Part shown: piece by piece, positions 22,991-32,715 of the stretch | How the letters are laid out: the number at the start of each line of letters is the position of its first letter | How positions within the stretch are numbered: position 1 is the stretch's first letter | Source of the DNA: Cryptomeria japonica | Taxonomy: Eukaryota; Streptophyta; Pinopsida; Cupressales; Cupressaceae | DNA: 64,000 nucleotides | Assembly: GCF_030272615.1 (NCBI RefSeq) | Contig: NC_081414.1 | Location: 341,112,717-341,176,716 of the forward strand | Direction: 5' to 3' | Position numbers and translations under genes: made by a program | Notes under the pieces: model-generated | What the model saw: only the letters and a program-made list of their open reading frames with translations | Told to the model about the DNA's origin: nothing | The model's database searches: none

Positions 22991-24140
22991 TGTTGGCATT
23001 TTTTATGATTATGTTGTGATTGTCATTGATGGTCACACACTTGCTATGAGATCACTTTTTGAATGTATGAATTATGCTCAACCGGTAATTATTCCAAACT
23101 GGTATCATGTGTTAGTCTTTATACTACTGTTGTTATGCAGAAAGTGTTTACTGATCTCAAGCAGCATAAAGACTCAAGCGGCATAGAGAGATGAAGCGGT
23201 TCGAGGATCTCAAGCAGTACGAAGGATCAAAGCGGCAGAACACATATTTCCCAGTCTTCATTTTTTTCAAACCGGCAATCGGTATTTTGCATAAATCAGT
23301 ATTTTGTATGAACCGGTAACACTTTGTGATGAGATACCTTCCACCAATTGTTTGGCAGTACCGACACTCTGGTAGTGCTTTTGTGTCATGTTACCAAATA
23401 TGTCTAGATGCACTGAACTGAGGAACTTGCAATGTAATCCTATTGGACCGACATGAAATTAGTTTCCTTTATAAGGACATCATGTCTAGGGTTTTATGTG
23501 TTGTTAGGGGTTTTTAATATTGCATGAGTTTTGTATGAGAAATCATAGGAGAGAAGAGGAAGTCTATGTGAAGTAATAGAGTGAGAAGTGTCTGAAGACT
23601 AAAGTAATGCATTAACAATGAGCTTTCATGGATCTAACCAAGTATACTGTGCTAGTATCTAGATCACTCACTTGTTGATTACTTACATCTTCGACAAGTC
23701 TAAAGACCCTTAACCGGGTAGGCTTGGCAAAGCCTTTGTAAATCCTCTAACAAGGTGGTTCACATCCATGGATCTTAAATCCTCTCACAAGGTAGTATTT
23801 AATCAGACTTATCTCCTAAGAGAGATTGAGATTCCTAACAGGATCTGTTCTGGTAAAGAACATTGTATGACATTAACTGGTCTAGTTTCTATTCTGCAAA
23901 TAGTAACTTGTGAGTTTCATCTGACAATTGTTTTTCCCATTTGGGTTTCCACATCAAAATCTCTTGTGTTATGGTGATTGTGCTTCTATGGGTGAATGCC
24001 TTATTTTCTATTTGGTTTGCATGTGTGTTAACCGGTTTGTTTGTTAAGTTGTTTTACCGGTTTACTGCTAGACTGTTAAAGTGTTTAAGTATAGTAAATT
24101 TTGGTATACTAATTCACCCCCCCGCTCTTAGTATTTATCA
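22991..24140 (+). repeat. 5' LTR of element A
   Basis: TGTTGGCATTTTTTATGATT to GTATTTATCA. A TTTATAAGG box lies at 23468-23476. AACCGGTA-type words recur (for example near 23083, 23311, 24029), giving repeated CCGG sites. It matches 29415-30549, but the partner has a small duplication of the ATGAATTAT-CTCAACCG segment near 29490-29530. Confidence 0.93.
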
Positions 24141-24142
24141 AT

Positions 24143-24155
24143 TGGTATCAGAGCC
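24143..24155 (+). other. element A primer binding site (tRNA-Met)
   Basis: TGGTATCAGAGCC, two bases after the LTR end, is the exact complement of the initiator tRNA-Met 3' end used by copia-type elements. Confidence 0.95.
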
Positions 24156-24190
24156 AACCTTTCTATAAGTCTAACCACTTCGAAAGATAT

Positions 24191-25471
24191 ATGGGGGAAT
24201 ACACTATGAGGGAACTTACTCATCGGCTCACTTAGTCTGAGCAAGCCTATGATGAACTTATGGTCAAATATAAGGCCTCTTAGGCAAAAAGAAGAGAGCA
24301 TGCTGAAAAAATGATGGAGCTATCTGAAAATAGTTCTTCTGATGAAGCGGACATGGAAGACCTAATTCAAGAAGTAGAAAAGCTAAACGAATCCAATACC
24401 AACCTGAGAAAGGAGTTGGAAGGATTGACTATCCGAATGTGTCAAGAGCTTAAAAACCGGAGGAAAACTGAAGATCTGGTAAAAGACAAAGATCATGAGA
24501 TCTCCAAGATGAAGCAAAAGAATAGTGCACTTACCGCTCATCTTCATGAAAGAAAAATGGAAAATGAAGAAGTGCAAGGTGAACTAAACATGGCTATTTC
24601 TAAGAAAGCAACCTTGAAGGAATCCAATGTTGCTATTTCCAAAGAACTCACTGAGTCAAAGGAAATACTTGCCAAATTCAATAAGAGCATTGTTAAGCTA
24701 GAACAAAAGCTTGAATTAGCTAAACCAGTAAAGAATACCAATGGACTTGGTTTCTTTGATTGTGAGGAAGGTGAGACCTCTAGAACAAAAGATGGAGCAT
24801 CAAAGAAACAACCAGTACCAAAGGATAAAGGTAAGCAAAAGTTCAAACTTGTTTGCTTTAATTGTCTAAAAGAAGGACACACTGCTAATGTATGTAGAAG
24901 TAAGGCTTACAATAATTTTCCTTATTTTCTAAATGATAAGCCTAGACCCAATAGATTCAATGGTAACTATTATGCATGCAACAAGTTTGGGCATAGAGCA
25001 TTTGAATGCAGGTCTGTCATGCACAATATCGGAAGGTATCCTCAAAGGAATCAAGGAGTTTTTCCTGAACCCTCTGGGAACCGGAACCCAAACCGGTTTA
25101 ATACATATAATCATCAGTCAGGTAGTGGTGGCCATCAACTGACAACCAGATGGAGAGAAAACTGTTGGATTTGTCATGGTCATGGTCACACTACTGCAAC
25201 ATGCAGAAGGAAGAATGGAAACATGAATAATGGACCTTGGAGAGCACCTGGAATGGTTTGCTATCATTGCAACAAACTGGGTCATTCAGCAAGATTATGT
25301 AGAAGTAGAAAGAGCATATCGGATGACATACAGGTCACTTCGGAAGGAACGATTGATGTTGTGACTATTCAAGTAGATATGAACAAAACCTGGAAGTAGA
25401 AGCCAGAAGAAGTAATTCAAGAAGAACCGGTTTCTGCACCTAGTGTGGAAGTTGTTGAATTGGCAAACTAA
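24191..25471 (+). pseudogene. element A gag with four CCHC zinc knuckles, nearly intact
   Basis: The ATG at 24191 is in frame with the 362-codon open stretch from 24311 to 25399. Two TAG codons lie between (24233 and 24281 region), and one more TAG at 25397 precedes the natural TAA at 25469-25471. The N-terminal half is a coiled coil rich in Glu, Lys and Leu. Four knuckles follow: C-F-N-C-L-K-E-G-H-T-A-N-V-C, C-Y-A-C-N-K-F-G-H-R-A-F-E-C, C-W-I-C-H-G-H-G-H-T-T-A-T-C and C-Y-H-C-N-K-L-G-H-S-A-R-L-C, all with intact C-x2-C-x4-H-x4-C spacing. Four is more than the one or two usual in copia gags. I do not recognise the UBN2 capsid domain at the N terminus. Confidence 0.88.
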
Positions 25472-25913
25472 GCATCATAATAGCTTAGGGGGAGCAAAAG
25501 ATAAAATGTTTGGAACCCACGGTCTATACCAGTGAAAGACCTTAACCGGTATGTGATACCTATCATATTGGTAGAAGACCAGAAATGATAAAAGGCAAAT
25601 TAGGGTTTACACCCTAATTGTGGAGCATTTATTACGGTAGGTGAGGAATATGTTTAAATGGAACTTTGAAGTCATTTTTCACTTATCATTTTTCAAGCGA
25701 AGAAGTTTTTAAGTGCAGAGCGATGATAGGCAATTTGTGTTGCAATTCAAAGAAATTTCAAAACCCTGAAGAAGATTTAGAAGCTAATATCAGACGGTCA
25801 AGAGCAGAACTCAAAGTGGTGATTCAACAACCGACATAGTGTGTGGTGGAGTGGAATTTGTAAGCCCTAATTCTCAATTTCCAAAAGGTATTTCTCGAGT
25901 TTTTTGTTTTATC
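25472..25913 (+). other. element A spacer between gag and second ORF
   Basis: About 440 bases, with GGGGGAGCAAAAG near 25489 just after the gag stop and no long frame of its own. A comparable spacer of similar length lies between the two ORFs of element B (32266-32715), including the shared TATTACGGT-GGT phrase (25631, 32446). Confidence 0.6.
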
Positions 25914-28900
25914 ATGGCTTCTGCATCACACTCTAGTTCTAGTGCACCTGTTGATTCAGTAGATTTCATCCAACGAAAAGAAAAATATAATACCCTATGG
26001 TTAGTACCTACTGGTGTCATTGTTGAGGAAGGCATTTTCGATTACATTGACTATAAAATTGAAGACCTAGGATCTCTTGCAATCCATTCTTAGCTAGGTC
26101 TATCCTGTGGGAAGGATAAAAAGATCAAACCGGAGTATAGCATCTTGGAAAAGAAGAAGCTTCACAATGTAGTTTATTTCCTTGAAGATTTCACAAATGA
26201 TCACATCCGAATCATTTTGAGAAGAGTTCATGGTGATAAAATGTATCTTGATAGAACACATGACATCACACTGAAATCTATTTATGTCATCACAGGTTTA
26301 TGCAACGTCGGTGAAGTGTCAGCCTTGAGGAAGATAATCAAGACTGAAATGACCATGCTCACCGATTTAGTGAGCGACTCACATGGAATGACTGTCACAT
26401 CAATCAAGGATGATTTGGTCAAGTATGCCTACATGGTGATAGGTTACCGGACTTTCTCATCTAGCAAAATTAACTTTGTCTCTGTTGCAGTGGTAAATGC
26501 TGCTTACATGATGATCAAGGAAGATGCATCATTTGATCTATGCACTTGTATGCAAAGACAACTTCTGTTGAACCTCAAGTCGATCAAACAGGATAATGCA
26601 TTGAGATTTAAGTTTGGACAACTATTGGTTGGGTTGTTCTTCTACTTCCAAGGTTACTTCCCAAGAGTTGGAGATATTCAGTGGTCTGTTGACCAACCAA
26701 TTATGAAACAAATCAAAGAAAGCCTGCAAGTAGTTGGAACCAGCTACCCTAAAGTCCCGAACAAGTAGTTTGATGAGTTCAGAAGAAAGATGAGCCTAAG
26801 GATGAGGATATCCAGTTACATTGTCAAGAAATACGAAGAGGACATCTACTTTATCATCAAAGTGGATGAATGCATAATGGAGGGCGTTGAGCCTAGACAG
26901 GAAGAAGTGGAGCTTATGGGCTATGAGGTAATGTATGATATGCTAGATGGGTATGCCTCTACCCTAATCACCTCACCCCTTGATCTGAAGAAGAAGAGAA
27001 CTGACACCTATTTGGAAAGGGTGACAGTGGTTAAAGAACCTTCAGCAAAGAAGGCAAAGGAAGTGCCATCTGTATCGGCACCGGTTACTATAGCAAGCGG
27101 TCACTGACAAAGAAGAAACTGGAAGCTGCTCTCGCCAAGGTATTTGAGAGGAAGCAGAAGGCAAAAATTAGCACACCGAACTCAAAGGACACTATATCTG
27201 AAGAACCGTTAAGAAGACTAGGCAAACAAGGAAGAGGACAAAGGCAACAAGCAATAAACTGGAAACATCTACATCGATAAATATTGATATTTCCTCCTAC
27301 AAACCTTTGACACATTGTCAAAGAACTATTAAGAATATTAGAAGGAAACTACTTAGTGATTTGAAAGAATATTTTGATGATTTTTCCAATAGTGAGAAAG
27401 AAGAAGTTAAGCAGGAAATCATTAATTATTTATGTGCTTATGACCGGTCACCATTAGAAATTAGATCTGATGCACCTAATTCTTTATTCAATTCTTTAGA
27501 TAATAAATGGTGCATTGCCATAGAAAAGGAACAGGAAATGAGGGAGGAAATATTTGCATAATATTTTCCTGATGTATCAAATTCAGAACTTTTCGAAGTT
27601 ATGAATAAATACAAAGGCCTCTTCTTCATGAGAAGAAGAAGACTCCTGTTATTGGAAGGAAAGGTTCATGAAGTGGTAAAAGATACACATACTCATGCTC
27701 AAGAAGCTCTAAAGATGCATCAAGTGGCTGAAGCCAATAGGAAAACTGAGCAAGAACTAGAAACTGACAAACCAGATGAGGTGTATAACAGTGAAGGAGA
27801 ACCGGTCATATAGAACAAATGGACCCCATTGATGTTGATGCCTTAGATGGTGAAAATATTACTTAGGGTACACCATCAGAAGAAGCAGGATAGGAGAAAT
27901 AGGTTGAAGAAGAAAAGAAGCAACAGGAAGCAGAAAAGAAGAAATAGGTAGATGAAGAGGAAAAGAGAAAAGAGGAGGAGAAAAGAAAAGAGGAAGAGAA
28001 TAGAAGAGGAAAATAAGAAACAAGAGGAAGATAAGAAGAAGAAGGAAGCAGAAAAGAAAGAAGAAAAGAAATGAAAGGAAGAAGAAAAGAAATAGGAAGA
28101 GGAGAAGAGAAGAGAAGAGGAGAAAATGAAAAAAGATGAAGAAGAAGAGAAGTAGAAAGAAGAGAGGAAGAGAGAAGAAGAGAAAAGAAAGAAAGAAGAG
28201 GAGGAGCAAAAGTAGGCACAAGAAGACAAGAAAAAAGCCAAGGACAAGGAAGCAATGGTAAAGAACACATAGGTGGAGACCCCAATGGCAACTGGTAGTC
28301 AAGCTAAACTAGCTAACATTGCCAGTCCCATTAACCTCCAATCTGCAAATGAAATGGAGTTACTCCAAAGTATCAAGCTTGCCCAAGAGCGACTAGAAAC
28401 TCTAAGGAGGAAAAAGGAGGATATTATTCAAACTGCAGTAGAAACACTCACTAGTTTGATACTCGGTACCAATCTCCCTAGTACCGATTCGTCTCTAGCA
28501 CAACTGAAACTCTTATGCATAGTTGTAGAGGACCAGGTGCAAAGCCTGGAAGAAGTGGCTAAAGCTAGTGCAGAAAAGAAGCATCAAAAAGCTCTAAACA
28601 CTACCCTGGTGAAGAAGTTAAATGAGCTTCAATCCGATTTGCAAAAAGCTCAAAAAGATATAAGGGATGCTCTAGATGAGGGGAATCTACTACTTAGTAA
28701 GATTTACCAACCCCATCTCTTCTGTGATGATGTGCTTGTACAGAAGGAAAAACTATAATGTAACTTGCAAATATACATAAGCACCTTCAAGCTGCCATAT
28801 GATTCCTTTACCACTTATGGGAAAATCGTTCACCAGTTTCATATCTAGTCTGCAAGAATAGAGTTAGAGATCAGCAACCAGACACGAGATTTGCAGGAAC

Positions 28901-29136
28901 TTTAACTGGTTCTACTCCCATGCCTACAAATACTTCAGAAATGCTATCTCAATCTAGATGCCTTAATGGTGACTCAAGAGATGAGCATGATAGATGCCAT
29001 GGAAGAACAGGTTTCTCAGATGCAGACATAGAAAGAGGTGGCTACCTCCCTACTTGAGTCATGGTCCTTATCCATGAAGCAATTTTCGTAGGACTTTAAA
29101 TCAGTTTTTGACAAGTTTTACTCATTATTGTCATAA
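25914..29136 (+). pseudogene. element A second ORF: unknown protein, conserved with element B
   Basis: The frame starts M-A-S-A-S-H-S and keeps one phase to about 27107, then shifts and continues to about 29136. Blocks shared with element B are Y-I-D-Y-K-I-E-D, R-V-H-G-D-K-M-Y-L-D-R-T-H, I-T-G-L-C, L-N-L-K-S-I-K-Q-D-N, F-K-F-G-Q-L-L-V-G-L-F-F-Y-F-Q, a D-I-Q-W-S block, M-S-L-R-M-R and Y-E-V-M-Y-D. The stretch 27850-28270 is almost pure Glu/Lys with about nine stops, mostly TAG. The 161-codon frame 28273-28758 is Leu/Glu/Lys-rich and coiled-coil-like. No enzyme motif is visible. It occupies the place of pol but is not pol. The function is unknown; it may be structural. Confidence 0.75.
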
Positions 29137-29402
29137 ACATTTATTATTTTAATACTAATGGAACAGGGGTTATTCAGTTGTACTTTGTCATTGTTGGCAA
29201 AGGGGGAGTAGTATATTTGAATTTAAATTTTGAAGCAAGCTATGTATACCTTCATGTCTATCTCTATAAGAAAATAGTATACATTGTATTGTTTGCAAAA
29301 GGGATAGTGTATATGCTTAGGTGGAGTAATTTTTCTTATGGCATGAGTTTGTTGTAAAACAATTAGAAGTCAAAATTTTTCCTAAGTGTTGCCATCAATG
29401 CC

Positions 29403-29413
29403 AAAGGGGGAGA
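29403..29413 (+). other. element A polypurine tract
   Basis: AAAGGGGGAGA immediately before the 3' LTR, in the context GCCATCAATGCCAAAGGG, which is also found before the B 3' LTR (36190-36213). This shows the two families are related at their 3' ends. Confidence 0.85.
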
Positions 29414-29414
29414 T

Positions 29415-30549
29415 TGTTGTCATTTTTGATGATTATGTTGTGATTGTCATTGATGGTCACACACTTGCTATGAGATCACTTTTTGAATGTATGAATTATT
29501 CTCAACCGTATGAATTATGCTCAACCGGTAGTTATTCCAAATTGGTATCATATGTTAGTCTCTAGACTACTATTGTTATGCAAAAAGTGTTTACCGATCT
29601 CAAGCGGCATAGAGAGATCAAGCGGTTTGAGGATCTCAAGTGGTACGAAGGATCAAAGTGGCATAACACATATTTCCCAGTCTTCATTTTTGTCAAACCG
29701 GCAACCGGTATTTTACGTAAACTGGTATTTTGTATGAATTGGTAACACTTTGTGATGAGTTACCTTCCACCAATTGTTTGGTGGTGCCGACACTCTGGCA
29801 GTGCTTTTGTGTCATGTTACCAAATATGTCTAGATGCACTGAACCTAGGAACTTGCAATGTAATCATATTGGACTGACATTAAATCAGTTTCCTTTATAA
29901 GGACATCATGTCTAGGGTTTTATGTATTGTTAGGGTTTTTAATATTGCATGAGTTTTGTATGAGCGATCATAGGAGAGAAGAGGAAGTCTGTGTGAAGTA
30001 ATAGAGTGAGAAGTGTCTGAAGACTGAAGTAATGCAAAATGCATTAACAATGAGCTTTCATGGATCTAACCAAGCATACTGTGCTAGTATGTAGATCACT
30101 CACTTGTTGATTAATTACATCTTCGACAAGTCTAAAGACCCTTAACCAGGTAGGCTTGGCAAAGCCTTTGTAAATCCTCTCACAAGGTAGTCTTTAATCG
30201 GATTTATCTCCTAAGAGAGATTGAGATTCCTAATAGGAATTGTTCTAGTAGAGAACATTGTATGACCTTAACCGGTTTGATGTTAACTAGTCTAGCTTCT
30301 ATTCTGCATATAGTAACTTGTGAGTTTCATCTCACCATAGTTTTTCCCATTTGGGTTTCCACGTCAAAATATCTTGTGTTATGGTGATTGTGCTTCTGTG
30401 GGTGAATTCCTTATTTGCTATTTGGTTTGCATGTGTGTTAACCAGTTTGTTTGTTAAACTGTTTTACCAATTTACTGCTAGACTGTTAAACTGTTTAAGT
30501 ACAGTAAATTTTGGTATACTAATTCACCCCCCCCTCTTAGTATTTATCA
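29415..30549 (+). repeat. 3' LTR of element A
   Basis: TGTTGTCATTTTTGATGATT to GTATTTATCA, followed by CTAAC. The TTTATAAGG box is at about 29894-29902. It differs from the 5' LTR by scattered substitutions (largely C/T and G/A) and a few small indels, so A is not a recent insertion. Confidence 0.93.
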
Positions 30550-30908
30550 CTAACAGGGTAGTACTCTTAACAGGGTATAAGCTTCTAATCAAGCTTGGAA
30601 TCTCTAAAAAGATTCACTCCTAGCAGAGCTCTTTGTAAGACCTTAACCGATCAGTTTTCTATTACTGCAGATAGTTAACTTGTGAGTTCCATCTCACTGT
30701 GGTTTTTACCTATTTGGGTTTTCCACGTATAAGCACTTGTGTTATGGTGGATGTTCTACTTTATGTGGATGTTGTTATTTCATTTTGGATGGCATGTATT
30801 TTCTTTAACTGCATGGTTAAATTTATCTATCGGTCAGTGTTTAAAGTAGTGTATGTTTTGGAGTCACTGATTCACCTCCCCCTCTCAGTCTTTTTGAAGT
30901 CCATCAAT

Positions 30909-30920
30909 TGGTATCAGAGC
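30909..30920 (+). other. element B primer binding site (tRNA-Met)
   Basis: TGGTATCAGAGC starts three bases after the LTR end. It is complementary to the 3' end of plant initiator tRNA-Met, the usual primer for copia-type elements. Confidence 0.92.
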
Positions 30921-30968
30921 TTAACTTCTTTGAAGCCTAACCGCTTAGAAGGGAATCTTGAAACCACC

Positions 30969-32265
30969 ATGGGGGACATAAGCTACTTTGAGATGGTTAG
31001 AGAACTAGAATCAAATAGAAATGAAGTTGAAACCCTTAGGGGTAAACTGAAAGCTTCTCAAGTCAAGAGGAGAGAGCTATCTGAAAAATTGTTAGAAATA
31101 TCTGACAATAGTTCTTCAGACAAAGCTAATATTGATGCCTTATCAGAAGAAGTTGAAAAGTTAGAGGGTGAGAAACTGAATCTAGGAAGAGAACTAGAAG
31201 GTCTCACTATCCGCATGAGTTAGGAGTTGGAATCTAGAAGAGTTGTTGAAGATCTTATCAAAGAAAAAGATCAAGAGATTCTAAAAATCAAATGAGAAAG
31301 AGACGCCATGCATGACGACTTAATTGTTGAAACAAAAGAAAAGGAGAACTTAAAACTAGACCTCGAGTTGGCACCATCTCTGAAAGAGAATTTGTCTAAG
31401 CATAATGAAGATCTTGTCACTAAGATTGCTGAAGCCAATGAGAAACTGGAAAAGTTTGTCAAAAGTTCTATCATGCTGGAAGAACAAATTCAGTCACAAA
31501 GAATGAAGGGTGATATCTTTGGACTTAGCTTTCATAAAACTGAAAAAGGTGAATCCTCTGGTACCAAGAGAAACTATCCAAAGAATAAAAATGTTTCAAA
31601 AGTCAAGAAAACTTCTGGTAAGAAAGCTTTCAAACCTTTCTACTTTGCTTGCCATAAGCCTGGTCATACTATAAATGTTTGTAGGAACAAACCTAGCCGA
31701 AATGCAATTTATAATACCAATGCTACGTATGTATCTAGAAATTTTGAAGGTCATTGCTACACTTGTGGAATGTATGGGCATAAACATATTGAGTGTAGAT
31801 ATGGTGCAAACAATCCTATACCAAACATGCATCCTAGACTGTATGGTAACTGAAAAAGGAATTTTGATAATCGGGTGAATAGGAACTGACAAAGATCCTA
31901 TGACAATCGGTTTAGTCCATTCAACATGGAAAAGGGAACAAATGTTGTGTGTACCTTTTGTAATAAAATTGGTCATGTGGCTATGAACTATAGAAAAAGA
32001 GCAGGAAGAGGAAATACAGGACCCTAGGGATTATCTGGTATGGTTTGTTATCACTGCAAAAAACTGGGGTATCAAGCAAAGTTTTGCAAAACCAGAAACT
32101 GCAAACTGGTAAACTCTACTAATGATTGGAAAGGCAAGCAAAAAATTGAGGTTGAGGAAAACAAGAGAAGATATGAATCGGACATGGAAAAAGAAGAGTG
32201 AAGAAGTCCTTGTAGAAGAAATAACTCCTTCACCCAGTGAAGAGAGTCCAGCACCGGTGACTTAA
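30969..32265 (+). pseudogene. element B gag (zinc-knuckle coat protein), broken
   Basis: The first ATG after the primer site opens M-G-D-I-S-Y-F-E-M-V. The N-terminal two-thirds is a Glu/Lys/Leu-rich coiled coil with S-D-N-S-S-S-D and E-L-E-G-L-T-I-R-M, the latter shared with element A gag. Four zinc-knuckle positions follow between about 31640 and 32095: F-A-C-H-K-P-G-H-T (first Cys lost), C-Y-T-C-G-M-Y-G-H, C-T-F-C-N-K-I-G-H and C-Y-H-C-K-K-L-G-Y (His changed to Tyr). Stops include TAG at 31220-31222 and TGA after about 31294. A frameshift near 32190 precedes a C-terminal T-W-K-K-K-S-E-E-V like that of A. The protein would package element RNA. Confidence 0.85.
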
Positions 32266-32715
32266 GCCTGTCTAAAACGGCTAAAGGGAGCGTAATGGTA
32301 AAACGTATTTTAGACCCTTTTTGTAGAATAAGCGAGAAAGAATCTTTTTAAATTTTGAATTTTGGTGACTTTTTGTGCTGAAGTGTCAATCAACTAGTAT
32401 TTCACTTAAGTGGATTAGGGTTTGTAACCTAAAAGTATGAGCATTTATTACGGTCGGTAAAAAGGATAAAAACAAGTTTTACCTTATCATTTTTACCCTA
32501 ATCCTTTCAAAAAATAATTGAAGCGATTGTAGAGAAGAGCAAGATAGTCTTGGTGTGAATTAGCAAATTGCTTTGTGATTAAGAGAAATCAAGTAGAATA
32601 GGAAGCTATAGAGAAGCGAATGGGAGTGCATTTGAACAATCCAACCAGGAATCAAAGTGACGTGCTAAATTCTAGGTATTTCCTTGCTTACCGCCTTGAA
32701 ACTTGTTTATCTAGA

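Larger units (their letters stand above)
22991..30549 (+). mobile_element. element A: non-autonomous copia-type LTR retrotransposon
   Basis: LTRs are 22991-24140 (1150 bp) and 29415-30549 (1135 bp). The exact 5-bp duplication CTAAC lies at 22986-22990 and 30550-30554. A tRNA-Met primer site, a gag, a second long ORF and a purine tract are in the expected order. The interior is 5274 bp, close to that of element B. No pol domain is seen, so transposition would have needed enzymes from another element. It is the innermost of the four-level nest C > LINE > B > A and so the youngest of those four. Confidence 0.95.
22236..30906 (+). repeat. 5' LTR of element B, interrupted by element A
   Basis: It starts TGTTGGATTGATGATGATTG and ends GTCCATCA at 30906. 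The part 22236-22990 matches 36214-36958, and the part 30555-30906 matches 36959-37307. A TATTTAAAG box (22671-22679; 36637-36645 in the partner) is a plausible U3 promoter. Element A lies between 22991 and 30549, with the CTAAC duplicated. Confidence 0.9.

Noticed and set aside
24383-25142. Frames of 60-112 codons overlapping the element A gag on other phases and strands
   Set aside because: They are shadows of the gag frame, which has four intact zinc knuckles and a matching homologue in element B.
27859-28302. Three overlapping minus-strand frames of 130-147 codons, very Leu/Phe/Ser-rich
   Set aside because: They are antisense of the Glu/Lys-rich part of the element A second ORF, where GAA and AAG read TTC and CTT on the other strand.
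22981-30560. Reading 22991-24140 and 29415-30549 as unrelated insertions or solo LTRs
   Set aside because: The shared LTR sequence, exact CTAAC duplication, primer site after the first and purine tract before the second show one complete element.
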